From: SURF-24 sp964537965
Lineage (GTDB): Bacteria > Bacteroidota > Ignavibacteria > Ignavibacteriales > SURF-24
Length of the DNA stretch: 23,407 bases
Direction: 5' to 3'
NCBI GenBank assembly: GCA_964537965.1
Contig: CAZIDB010000058.1
Coordinates: 1-23,407, forward strand
This document shows, piece after piece, positions 1 through 8,177 of the stretch; positions within the stretch are counted from its first letter, which is position 1; every line of letters starts with the position of its first letter. The notes under the pieces are model-generated. The model was not told where the DNA came from. It saw only the letters and a list, made by a program, of their open reading frames with translations, and made no database searches. The position numbers and the translations under genes are program-made.

Positions 1-1927
1 CATCTTCGTTACCCGGCTCTGCATATACAATATCAAGACTAAACCCTTCTTCATTTACGTCTCTGCCGCCAATTGGATAAATATTTTTTAATTGTAATTT
101 CCATGCCGGATCTGTTGAACGTAAATTTGAAGGTTTAACAAGTTTGAGCACCAACCTTTTAGCGGTTGTAGTATCATTTCCAATTAATTCACCGTAGTAT
201 TCATCATCTTCCTTATAATTCGTCTGATCAGATCCTTCAGTTATATAGGCAACAGCTATCGCATCCGTTTCCTGGATTTGAGTTTTGAAAGTAATATAAC
301 CAGCATAACGATTGTATGTATAATCGGTTCCTTCCTGAAGTCTTACAAATCTATCAACAACAACCCGACCGGGAATAGGTTTAACATCTTCACTTCTAAG
401 ACTGTCCTCATAACTTAAATTATCTTTTGTTCTTTTTTCTAATTTTATATAAGCATTGACCTGCCTTTCAGTTGCTCTGTCTCTTTGTCCTGTTTTTGAT
501 TTCCAAACCTCAAGATCCTTAATCATATATCTGGTTTCTATCTCTGGTATAGCTGTTCGATAGTATTTGTTAAATAAATTTAGTACAGTATCTGCGTAAA
601 CTGAATCAACAAAATAGTGATTGGTTGAGTAATTATATGCGTGAAGTTCAAACTCGTTGGAAGTAGAGCCGCCACTTATTGATACTTCTTTTACTTCACC
701 TTTTTTCTGGGAAGCAAGAGCGGTTAAATTTAACGGACCCAACTGAAATTGTGCTTTTACACCAAACAAAGCCTCACTACCGCCAACCAAAGATGAAGTC
801 TGAAGGGAAACGTTACCGGCTTCAACGCTTTGTACAATTTCATCTTCATAACCTTTGTACTTTATTTTCAACTGGTTTTCATATTCAAATGTACGCTCGG
901 TATTCCAGTCGGCACCAATAGTAAGCTTATCCCCAATAGTACCGTTTACGTTTATTTGCACCTGTTGTTTAAAGTCCGGTTCATTCCTTGTATTACCGGT
1001 TAAAGAAGCGGTAACACCTTCAGTTGTTTCACTCCTCCAGGCGCCATGAATATCTACTGCACCACCAATTCTTAAATTAATTACAGGCGGACCGAAAATG
1101 CTAAGGAAGCCGGCGCTTGGCAATGGAATTTCTATGTTTGTTATGTCGGAAATTAATTCACTCAAGTCTTTCTTGCCGGATTTCAGTTCATACTTATAAG
1201 CTTCCTTTTCCCAAAGATCACGCTGGTTTGCTTTAATCTTCGCCTGTATAAATTCATCAATAGGAATTCTGATAAGAATTTTTGTTTCTTCATTAGCAAT
1301 CTTCTCTTTCACTTCAACAAAATTTCCTGTTGAATCCAACGTTATAGTTCTTGTATAATATGCCTGCGAAGGATTAGCAAAGAACTTGGATTTTTTCTTG
1401 AGTCTGAACTCAGTATAAACAGGGTCTTTTCTTTGGTAATGAAATTGTTCCATACGGGCAGTAGAATCCCAGAAGAGAGTATCTGCTTTAAGAGTGGAAT
1501 CCTGCTTGATTTTTGCAAGAGCAGAATCGCTTAATAGAATTTTCGAAGTATCGGATGAATCTATTGATAGAGAATCATTTAGTCTCTTAGGTAATACAGA
1601 ATCCGGCGCAAACGGTATATTAAAGCCGGTTATTTTAGATTTGTCAGGCGTTAAATTTTTTGCAGGAGGTAAAGTAAGTGGTGAACCGGAAGGATTGTCT
1701 TCACCATTTTCCAAACCAGGCACTTTACCGTGTGGATTTAAGAAATTACTATTCTGGATGTAATTAAGGCAGCTTAAAAACAGATAAGAATCATTTACCT
1801 GGTTAATATGATTGGTAAATCCTATTGAGAGAAAACCGTATACAGTAATAAATACGATTGCACAAAGTTGTGCACTCTCACGGAGAACTTTTAATAATCT
1901 CGCTTTAATTCTTTGAACCCGACCAAT
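1..1927 (-). CDS. sprA: SprA, type IX secretion outer-membrane translocon (partial, N-terminal part)
   Basis: Translating the minus strand in the frame whose codons begin at positions congruent to 1 mod 3 gives one open frame from about 1927 to the window edge, roughly 640 codons. It contains stretches typical of SprA/Sov, such as GNVSLQTSSLVGGSEALFG and NIYPIGGRDVNEEGFSLD. SprA is the giant beta-barrel of the type IX secretion system that passes cargo proteins through the outer membrane. It usually exceeds 2000 residues, so about two thirds lies beyond the left edge. The N-terminus has a basic stretch (RVQRIKARLLKVLRES) and then a hydrophobic segment (about residues 18-33), as expected of an export signal. 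The start is unclear. The first in-frame stop upstream is at 1948-1946, and no ATG, GTG or TTG lies in frame between it and the signal segment. ATT at 1927 or 1909 are the only near-cognate candidates I see. The identity is secure; the 5' end is not. Confidence 0.93.
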   Translation of the reverse strand, partial: MGRVQRIKARLLKVLRESAQLCAIVFITVYGFLSIGFTNHINQVNDSYLFLSCLNYIQNSNFLNPHGKVPGLENGEDNPSGSPLTLPPAKNLTPDKSKITGFNIPFAPDSVLPKRLNDSLSIDSSDTSKILLSDSALAKIKQDSTLKADTLFWDSTARMEQFHYQRKDPVYTEFRLKKKSKFFANPSQAYYTRTITLDSTGNFVEVKEKIANEETKILIRIPIDEFIQAKIKANQRDLWEKEAYKYELKSGKKDLSELISDITNIEIPLPSAGFLSIFGPPVINLRIGGAVDIHGAWRSETTEGVTASLTGNTRNEPDFKQQVQINVNGTIGDKLTIGADWNTERTFEYENQLKIKYKGYEDEIVQSVEAGNVSLQTSSLVGGSEALFGVKAQFQLGPLNLTALASQKKGEVKEVSISGGSTSNEFELHAYNYSTNHYFVDSVYADTVLNLFNKYYRTAIPEIETRYMIKDLEVWKSKTGQRDRATERQVNAYIKLEKRTKDNLSYEDSLRSEDVKPIPGRVVVDRFVRLQEGTDYTYNRYAGYITFKTQIQETDAIAVAYITEGSDQTNYKEDDEYYGELIGNDTTTAKRLVLKLVKPSNLRSTDPAWKLQLKNIYPIGGRDVNEEGFSLDIVYAEPGNED

Positions 1928-1975
1928 TGTTAAACACTGTAGACTTTATTCGCTTTAGTTCTCCAATTTTGTTTG

Positions 1976-2007
1976 AAAAATTATTTATTTCACAAGAGAA
2001 TATCAAA
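1976..2007 (-). promoter_or_regulatory. candidate Bacteroidetes-type promoter of sprA
   Basis: On the minus strand TTTG (2007-2004) is followed after 20 bases by TAATTTTT (1983-1976). This is close to the TTTG-N19-21-TAnnTTTG promoter described for Bacteroidetes. The predicted transcription start lies near 1970, about 40 bases before the SprA reading frame, and a GGAG sequence occurs at 1964-1961. The region is very AT-rich, so a chance match is quite possible. Confidence 0.35.
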
Positions 2008-2075
2008 TTTTTTTTGGGGTAAAAAAATATGAATTAAAAAAAATAATTATCACGTGAAGAGAACAGATTTATTAA

Positions 2076-2765
2076 TTAAGAGATATCGTCGCTATGAGTA
2101 TATTCAAATAATACGTCAACAACATTACTGTTTTCAAGGATAACACTGCTTAGCCTGTTACCGCTGTAAGCGCCGGTATCAATATAAATTCCGTTTGATT
2201 TTTTATCCATTCTTACTTCTGGCTGCTTTGTGTGCCCTACAACCTGAAGCTTATTAATATTCAAAAGCGTATCTCTGTTCCATAGTATTCCAGAATCATC
2301 ATTAATCTTGTTTAATAAAAAACTACTTAACAGTTCTTTATCACTCATCATTTCTGGTGTAAATATCTTATTGTAGCTGCTGGAAATTCCGGCATGAGAA
2401 ATAAAGCAATCAGGCAAATCAAAGAACAACGGAAATGTTTTAATGTAATCAAGATGAAAATTCATTTCATCAATATGCTGAGAATAAGAAATCAAAGTAG
2501 TTTCATTTCCATTATAGCTCCAGCTTTTTGCAAATATGCTGGATTGATTTTTAAAATAATCATAGAACATATAATCATGGTTGCCGGGTGTACATTTAAT
2601 TCCATTGCTTATAAAAAAATCCACCACTTCGTAGCAATAATTTCCCCTGTCAACAAGATCTCCAACACAATAAATTTCAATTGATGGATACTTCCTCTTT
2701 ATCTTATTATAAAGATCCTTTAAAGTATTAAAGCACCCGTGTACATCACCAATTACTGCAACCAT
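2076..2765 (-). CDS. calcineurin-like metallophosphatase (PrpA/ApaH-like protein phosphatase family)
   Basis: This 229-residue protein carries the ordered metal-binding motifs of the metallophosphoesterase superfamily: GDVHG (residues 6-10), GDLVDRG (35-41), GNHD (61-64), a histidine in FISHAG, and a late VGHT followed by YIDTGAYSG. The arrangement fits the small bacterial PPP-type phosphatases related to PrpA and diadenosine tetraphosphatase, which use two metal ions to hydrolyse phosphoesters. Whether the substrate is a phosphoprotein or a nucleotide cannot be told from sequence. No signal peptide is seen, so it is probably cytoplasmic. The start ATG lies 2 bases after the stop of the upstream CoA-transferase gene, so the two are almost certainly co-transcribed. 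It is the last gene of the ald run. Confidence 0.88.
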   Translation of the reverse strand: MVAVIGDVHGCFNTLKDLYNKIKRKYPSIEIYCVGDLVDRGNYCYEVVDFFISNGIKCTPGNHDYMFYDYFKNQSSIFAKSWSYNGNETTLISYSQHIDEMNFHLDYIKTFPLFFDLPDCFISHAGISSSYNKIFTPEMMSDKELLSSFLLNKINDDSGILWNRDTLLNINKLQVVGHTKQPEVRMDKKSNGIYIDTGAYSGNRLSSVILENSNVVDVLFEYTHSDDIS

Positions 2766-2767
2766 AA

Positions 2768-4120
2768 TCAGATTTTAAAATTCTCCTTTGCAAAAATCTC
2801 AAGCGATTCCCTGAAAGAAGGATGCGCAATATTTATAAGCGCTTTTGCTCTTTCTCTTATTGATTTGCCGTAAAGATGCGCAACGCCATATTCAGTTACA
2901 ATATAATGAACATCGGCGCGTGAAGTTACTACGCCTGCACTTGGTTTTAATGCGGGTACAATCCGGGAAATTTTAAAGTCTTTTGTTGTGGAAGGTAATG
3001 CAATTATTGGTTTTCCACCTTCAGACCTGGCAGCCCCTCTTATAAAGTCAACCTGCCCGCCAAAGCCGCTAAAAAATTTGGTTCCTATTGAGTCTGAACA
3101 AACCTGTCCAGTAAGGTCAACTTCAATAGCAGAATTAATTGCAACCATCTTTCTGTTCTTCGAGATAACGAAAGGATCATTAACATATTCTTGCGGATGA
3201 AATTCCGCAATAGGATTGTTATCAATAAAATCAAAGCTCTTCTTTGTCCCTAAAATAAAACCTGCAATAATCTTTCCGGGATGCAGAGTTTTCTTTTCAT
3301 TATTAACAATACCCGAATCAATAAGTTCGATTATTCCATCAGAAAACATTTCTGTGTGAATGCCAAGGTCCCGTTTATCTTTCAGGTATTTTAAAACCGA
3401 ATCCGGAATTGCGCCAATACCCATCTGTAAAGTGGAACCATCTTCTATCAATTCTGCAATTTGTCTACCAATCTGGTTATAGATTTCAAGCATATCGGGA
3501 GTAACATCCGGGTCAACCTGCGGGAGTTCCTGCATCGGTTCATCATATTCAACTATATATTTAAGTTTATTAACATGAATAAAACTATCTCCAAGGGTTC
3601 TGGGCATACAATTATTAACCTGGGCAATAATAATATTGGATTTTTCAGCCGGTGTTTTAATAGTACCAACATCAATTCCGTAACTGCAAAAACCATGTTC
3701 ATCCGGCGGAGATATATTTATTAATGCAATATCAGAATTAATAATTCCATTCTTGAATAACAGGGGTACTTCGGATAAAAATATCGGAACGAAATCGGCC
3801 CTGCCTTCATTAACCGCTTTGCGTGTATTAGCACCTATAAAGAATGCCGTGTGACGAAAATGCTTTTCCATACCTGGCTGAACATACGGAAGAGGTCCAA
3901 CTGTAAGAATATGATAAAGATTAATATCTTCCAATTCATCTTTACGTCTTACCATTGCCCGTATCAATTCCATTGGAGCAGCGCAGCCAGGTTGTACAAC
4001 AACATTATTACCGGACTTTAATATTTTTAGCGCTTCATCCGATGAAACAATTTTTGACTGGTAATTATTTAACCAAGCAGCCGTTTTACTTTTAACAGGA
4101 CCAACTTTATCCATTAACAT
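2768..4120 (-). CDS. acetyl-CoA hydrolase / 4-hydroxybutyrate CoA-transferase family protein
   Basis: A 450-residue member of the acetyl-CoA hydrolase/transferase family, full length for the group. Visible features are the N-terminal VVQPGCAAPMELIRAM segment, INISPPDEHGFCSYG around residues 135-148, LQMGIGAIPDSV near 231-242 and HTEMFSDGIIELIDSG from 255. Glu257 in HTEM corresponds to the glutamate that forms the glutamyl-CoA thioester in 4-hydroxybutyrate and butyryl-CoA:acetate CoA-transferases. The C-terminal half has FSGFGGQVDFIRGAA and an ALPST segment, as usual. It moves CoA between acyl groups, plausibly acetate and a short-chain acid; the true substrate is not determined. It lies 18 bases after ald and 2 bases before the phosphatase. 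Pairing with alanine dehydrogenase suggests a link to amino-acid fermentation or pyruvate/acetyl-CoA overflow, which is inference. Confidence 0.9.
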   Translation of the reverse strand: MLMDKVGPVKSKTAAWLNNYQSKIVSSDEALKILKSGNNVVVQPGCAAPMELIRAMVRRKDELEDINLYHILTVGPLPYVQPGMEKHFRHTAFFIGANTRKAVNEGRADFVPIFLSEVPLLFKNGIINSDIALINISPPDEHGFCSYGIDVGTIKTPAEKSNIIIAQVNNCMPRTLGDSFIHVNKLKYIVEYDEPMQELPQVDPDVTPDMLEIYNQIGRQIAELIEDGSTLQMGIGAIPDSVLKYLKDKRDLGIHTEMFSDGIIELIDSGIVNNEKKTLHPGKIIAGFILGTKKSFDFIDNNPIAEFHPQEYVNDPFVISKNRKMVAINSAIEVDLTGQVCSDSIGTKFFSGFGGQVDFIRGAARSEGGKPIIALPSTTKDFKISRIVPALKPSAGVVTSRADVHYIVTEYGVAHLYGKSIRERAKALINIAHPSFRESLEIFAKENFKI

Positions 4121-4138
4121 AAAAATATTCGTCCTATT

Positions 4139-5260
4139 TTAGTTTGTAGAAAAAATTCTTAATCGTCTGTATTCAAGACCAAATACTTCCGCTATCTGTT
4201 CGTTTGAGCAAAAACCGTTATAAGTACAAACACCTTTTGCAAGACCCGGATCATGTAACAAAGCATTACCAAGCCCATTATCAGCAATATTCATTAAGTA
4301 TTCAATTGAAGCATTTGTTAATCCAAAACTTGCAGTGCGCGGAACCAAGGCAGGTAAATTGGGTATACAATAATGAATTACATCGTGCTGAACAAAAATG
4401 GGATCTGATATTGTAGTCGGATGGCTTGTTGCAACACATCCACCCTGGTCAATCGAGACATCAACAATAACAGCACCCTTCTTCATGGTTTTTACCATTT
4501 CTTCAGTAACAACATGCGGAGTCTTCTCGCCACGAATAAGAATAGCACCGATAAGAACATCTGCAAATTTAACTCCTCTTGCAACTGTTAATGGATTTGC
4601 AACAACAGTTGTTACCTGCTTGTTAAAAAGAAAATCTATATTCTTTAACCTGTTAACATCTTTATCAAGCATAATTACATGAGCGCCTCTTCCCAAAGCG
4701 GATCTTGCAGCATTTCTACCTACAACACCGGCACCAAGTATAACAACAGCAGAAGGAGCAACACCGGTAATTCCACCCATTAAAATACCACGGCTTACAC
4801 TTAATCTTGACTGGAGATATCTTTCACCGACTTCTACAGCAATCTGACCTGCTATTTCGCTCATGGTTTGAAGAACATTTAAATTTTCATCCTTCTCAAC
4901 AAGTTCATAGCTTATAGAAGTTATTTTTTTATCAAGCAGCGTATCAACTATTTTTTTCTTTTGAATCTCAAGGTGATGGAATGCAAAAACTATTTGCTCT
5001 TCCTGAAGAAGTTCAACTTCACTTTCTGATATCGGGTGTATTTTAGTAATTAATTCAGAACGCTGGTAGACTTCTTCTCCATGATAAACAATACTGGCTC
5101 CGAATCGCCTGTATTCTTCATCAGAAAAATGACTGCCGACACCCGCGCCACTTTCAATAAATACACTATGCCCGGATTTTACAAGGGCATCCACTCCGGC
5201 CGGGGCTAATGCCACTCTTTTTTCTTCCAAACGGTTCTCTTTGGGAATTCCTATTCTCAT
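4139..5260 (-). CDS. ald: alanine dehydrogenase family protein
   Basis: A 373-residue protein that aligns almost without gaps with classical alanine dehydrogenases, which interconvert L-alanine and pyruvate plus ammonia with NAD. It starts MRIGIPKE, keeps Arg15 in EKRVALAP and His96 in FAFHHLE, has the Rossmann glycine motif VVILGAGVVGRNAARSAL, the VDVSIDQGGC segment with the expected Asp, and NLPALVPRTASFGLTNAS. Length and domain order are normal. One oddity is that where the reference enzyme has KVKEP with catalytic Lys75, this protein has KIHP, placing His at position 75. Some Bacteroidetes homologues, as I recall, also vary here, so this may be a subfamily with altered activity rather than damage. 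It is first in a minus-strand run with the CoA-transferase and phosphatase, and divergent from the cco operon. Confidence 0.85.
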   Translation of the reverse strand: MRIGIPKENRLEEKRVALAPAGVDALVKSGHSVFIESGAGVGSHFSDEEYRRFGASIVYHGEEVYQRSELITKIHPISESEVELLQEEQIVFAFHHLEIQKKKIVDTLLDKKITSISYELVEKDENLNVLQTMSEIAGQIAVEVGERYLQSRLSVSRGILMGGITGVAPSAVVILGAGVVGRNAARSALGRGAHVIMLDKDVNRLKNIDFLFNKQVTTVVANPLTVARGVKFADVLIGAILIRGEKTPHVVTEEMVKTMKKGAVIVDVSIDQGGCVATSHPTTISDPIFVQHDVIHYCIPNLPALVPRTASFGLTNASIEYLMNIADNGLGNALLHDPGLAKGVCTYNGFCSNEQIAEVFGLEYRRLRIFSTN

Positions 5261-5430
5261 TGTAAATCTGATTTGGTTTTAAAATTTTTTTTGTAGTGTA
5301 AATTAAAAAGAAAAGGGTTTATTAGCAATTTCATTTTCTTTTTGAATCCTTTGCTAAATTTATTTGTTAGAGATATAAATTAAAGACCGATGACAATTTG
5401 TTTCGGAAATCTAAAAAACGTTTAAATCAT

Positions 5431-5457
5431 AAACTTCAACAAATGTCGTTGATGTTT
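5431..5457. promoter_or_regulatory. inverted repeat, candidate operator of the cco operon
   Basis: The arms AAACTTCAAC and GTTGATGTTT are reverse complements at 9 of 10 positions and are separated by 7 bases (AAATGTC); the inner TCAAC/GTTGA arms are perfect. The centre is near 5444. If the promoter proposed at 5449-5479 is right, the dyad is centred about 41 bases upstream of transcription, the usual place for a Crp/Fnr-type activator. The arms do not match the Fnr consensus TTGAT-N4-ATCAA, so the binding protein is unknown. It could instead form a hairpin if transcribed. Confidence 0.45.
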
Positions 5458-5479
5458 TAAACTAAATAAGATATATTCA
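5449..5479 (+). promoter_or_regulatory. candidate promoter of the cco operon
   Basis: TTG at 5449-5451, inside the right arm of the inverted repeat, is followed after 20 bases by TATATTCA (5472-5479). This is a partial match (6 of 8) to the Bacteroidetes -7 element TAnnTTTG at the proper spacing. It would start transcription near 5485, with a leader of about 48 bases before ccoI. A weak match suits a promoter that needs an activator, but AT-richness makes chance matches common. Confidence 0.3.
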
Positions 5480-5532
5480 CTTATTAAAATTCTTCTTATC
5501 AGGGCAGTACAAAGAGGGACTTCGTTTTACTA

Positions 5533-7968
5533 ATGAACAAAGTTGAAACTGACACTTTGGGAAAATTAATATGTTTTCATTGCGGAGATTATTGCTCCGA
5601 TGATTCGATTAATATCGGTGAAAAAATATTTTGCTGTAACGGCTGCAAAACGGTTTATGAATTACTTGATAACAATAAACTGTGCAACTATTACACTTTA
5701 AACGATAAACCCGGAATTTCACCCTCCGCTAAAAGCAATAATGGCAAATTTGATTTCCTAGATAGTGCTAATCTTAAAAAAGAATTAATTGATTTTACCG
5801 ATGGTGAAATTTCAACTGTTACTTTCTTCATTCCTCAAATACATTGCAGTTCTTGTATCTGGCTGCTAGAAAATCTTTATAAAATTAACAACGGAATTAA
5901 ATATTCCCGTGTAAATTTTCTTGAAAAAAAATTATCAGTTAAATTCAAAGAGAGCGAAACAACCTTAAAAACAATTGTTGAGTTACTGTCCTCACTTGGT
6001 TATGAGCCATTGCTTGACCTCGCAAATTCAGGTAAGAAAAAAAATGAAGGCGTAAATAAAAAATTATATTACAAGATTGGTGTTGCGGGATTTGCCTTTG
6101 GAAACATTATGCTTTTAAGTTTCCCGGAGTATCTATCTTTCATTAATAAGGTTGATCCTTTTCTTAATAAAGTGTTTGGCTTTCTAATAATCCTTCTCTC
6201 GCTTCCGGTTTTCTTTTACAGCAGCTCAGATTATTTCAAATCGGCTTTTGGCGGACTGAAAGAAAAAGTTTTAAACATTGACGTACCTATATCGCTTGGT
6301 ATTGCAATCCAGTTTATAAGAAGTTTGTACGAAATAACAACCGGCGCCGGTTCCGGTTATATGGATTCTATGAGCGGACTTGTTTTCTTTTTGCTGATTG
6401 GAAAATTATTTCAGACAAAAACTTACGACTTATTAAACTTTGAACGCGATTATAAATCGTTTTTTCCACTATCGGTTACAACAAGAAAAGCAGGAAAAGA
6501 AACTTCAATTCCTGTTGCAAATCTGCAAACCGGGGATAAATTCTTAGTCAGAAATAATGAATTGATTCCTGCTGATTCATATCTGTTAAACGGGATTGGT
6601 TTTATCGATTATAGTTTCGTTACAGGTGAATCGCGACCAATTGAAAAAAAGCCGGGTGAAATTATATATGCAGGCGGTAAACAGACAGGAACAGCAATTG
6701 AGCTTGAGGTAATCAAAAAGGTATCTCAGAGCTATATTACCCAGCTTTGGAATGATCACTTCAACAAAAAAACAGAAAAGAAAACTTTTTCACATAGAAG
6801 TGATGTTATAGCTAAATATTTCACATCCGGAATTCTGATTATTTCTATGATTGCATTTATATACTGGATACAAATAAGCCTCTTACAGGCAGTAAATATT
6901 GTTACCGCAATATTAATAGTAGCATGTCCCTGCGCATTTGCATTGTCAATTCCATTCACCTTTGGAAATACAATGAGAATATTTGGAAGGAATAAATTTT
7001 ATCTCCGGAATATTTTTCTTGTTGAGAAATTAGCTAAAATAAACTCAATTATTTTTGATAAGACCGGAACGATAACTAAACCTGAATCTTCAAGAATTCA
7101 TTTTGAAGGTAACCCACTTTCCAAAGATGAAAGCTTGATTGTTAAATCCCTTGTAAGAAATTCGTCTCATCCGTTAAGCAGAATAATTTATGATTATCTG
7201 CCTGAAGGAAATCATTTTGAAGTGAAATCTTTCAGTGAAATAATCGGGCAGGGACTTGAAGGAACTATTAATAATAATTCAGTTAAACTTGGTTCCGGTT
7301 CATTCGTAAATTCTTTATCTAAAATTGAAGAAGCGAGTTTAGCCAAACAGAAAAAATCGTTTGATACAACAGTTTATTTATCAATCAATAATGTGCTGAA
7401 AGGAAGTTACAGGTTTTCAAATCTGTACAGGGATGAATTAAAAGATGTTATTTCTTCGTTAAAGAATTATGAAATATCGGTTCTATCTGGCGATAATGAT
7501 AACGAAAAGAACATCCTGATTTCATATTTCGGGGATTCTGCGGAATTAAAATTCTTCCAGACTCCTTCTGATAAACTTGATTTCGTAAGAGGACAGCAGG
7601 AGAAAGGTAAAAGCATATTGATGATAGGTGACGGTCTTAATGATGCGGGTGCACTAAAAGCAAGTGATGCCGGCATTTCAATTACTGAAAACACTAATAA
7701 TTTTACACCTGCCAGCGATGCAATACTTGATGCCGCTTCGTTTGGCAAACTCGGCAAATTCATTGAATTCAGTAAAACAAATATTAAAATAATCAGTACA
7801 AGTTTTGTCTTATCGGTTTCTTACAATGTTATTGGTTTATACTTTGCTGTTACAGGTAAACTTACTCCATTAATTGCAGCTATACTTATGCCTGTTAGTT
7901 CTATCTCTGTTGTTTTATTTGCAACAGTTGCTACTGCCCTGTTTGCTAAAAGACGAGGACTTATATAA
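5533..7968 (+). CDS. ccoI: CcoI/FixI-type copper-translocating P-type ATPase
   Basis: This 811-residue P1B ATPase pumps copper across the inner membrane to supply the CuB centre of cbb3 oxidase. In order it shows an N-terminal cysteine cluster (CFHCGDYC at 14-21 and CCNGC at 34-38, the zinc-ribbon-like domain typical of CcoI), a heavy-metal-associated domain with CSSC at 105-108, membrane helices from about 180 to 295, the actuator TGES at 364-367, the ion-pathway CPC at 465-467 (ACPCAFAL), phosphorylation Asp509 in DKTGT, an SSHPLS nucleotide-domain motif and GDGLNDAGAL near 700. Length and order match CcoI rather than the shorter CopA. It is the first gene of the cbb3 locus, and its stop is separated by one base from the ccoS start. 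The chosen ATG is the first of the open frame. Confidence 0.95.
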   Translation: MNKVETDTLGKLICFHCGDYCSDDSINIGEKIFCCNGCKTVYELLDNNKLCNYYTLNDKPGISPSAKSNNGKFDFLDSANLKKELIDFTDGEISTVTFFIPQIHCSSCIWLLENLYKINNGIKYSRVNFLEKKLSVKFKESETTLKTIVELLSSLGYEPLLDLANSGKKKNEGVNKKLYYKIGVAGFAFGNIMLLSFPEYLSFINKVDPFLNKVFGFLIILLSLPVFFYSSSDYFKSAFGGLKEKVLNIDVPISLGIAIQFIRSLYEITTGAGSGYMDSMSGLVFFLLIGKLFQTKTYDLLNFERDYKSFFPLSVTTRKAGKETSIPVANLQTGDKFLVRNNELIPADSYLLNGIGFIDYSFVTGESRPIEKKPGEIIYAGGKQTGTAIELEVIKKVSQSYITQLWNDHFNKKTEKKTFSHRSDVIAKYFTSGILIISMIAFIYWIQISLLQAVNIVTAILIVACPCAFALSIPFTFGNTMRIFGRNKFYLRNIFLVEKLAKINSIIFDKTGTITKPESSRIHFEGNPLSKDESLIVKSLVRNSSHPLSRIIYDYLPEGNHFEVKSFSEIIGQGLEGTINNNSVKLGSGSFVNSLSKIEEASLAKQKKSFDTTVYLSINNVLKGSYRFSNLYRDELKDVISSLKNYEISVLSGDNDNEKNILISYFGDSAELKFFQTPSDKLDFVRGQQEKGKSILMIGDGLNDAGALKASDAGISITENTNNFTPASDAILDAASFGKLGKFIEFSKTNIKIISTSFVLSVSYNVIGLYFAVTGKLTPLIAAILMPVSSISVVLFATVATALFAKRRGLI

Positions 7969-7969
7969 A

Positions 7970-8152
7970 ATGTACGTAATGGTAATACTTATGTTTTTCA
8001 GTCTGCTTGTTGCAGGTGGTTTTTTAGTCGCATTTATCTGGGCAGTAAAACATAATCAGTTTAAGGATACATATACTCCTTCGGTCAGAATTTTATTCGA
8101 TGAAGATAAATCGGATTCAGATAAGAAAGGAAAACAACAGTTAAATAAATAA
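7970..8152 (+). CDS. ccoS: CcoS, cbb3 oxidase maturation protein
   Basis: A 60-residue protein starting at the ATG one base after the ccoI stop; the open frame extends further upstream inside ccoI, but that part is overlap. It has one N-terminal membrane helix (about residues 3-25, MVILMFFSLLVAGGFLVAFIW) and then a short cytoplasmic tail with the CcoS-typical pattern AVKHNQFKDTYTPSVRILFDED. CcoS is needed to insert haem b and copper into CcoN in other bacteria. The tail ends in a charged, lysine-rich stretch. Position between ccoI and ccoNO is the usual place for it. Confidence 0.9.
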   Translation: MYVMVILMFFSLLVAGGFLVAFIWAVKHNQFKDTYTPSVRILFDEDKSDSDKKGKQQLNK

Positions 8153-8177
8153 TTCATTATAAAATCTGCAGGGTTCT

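Noticed and set aside
1494..1763. Plus-strand open frame of 89 codons, and smaller ones at 679-1049
   Set aside because: All lie opposite the unmistakable SprA frame and have no family features or convincing ribosome binding sites.
2041..2062. CACGTG-centred small palindrome next to an A/T run, as terminator of the phosphatase operon
   Set aside because: The perfect stem is only 4 bp each side (TCACGTGA), too weak for an intrinsic terminator; the T-run is part of a generally AT-rich spacer.
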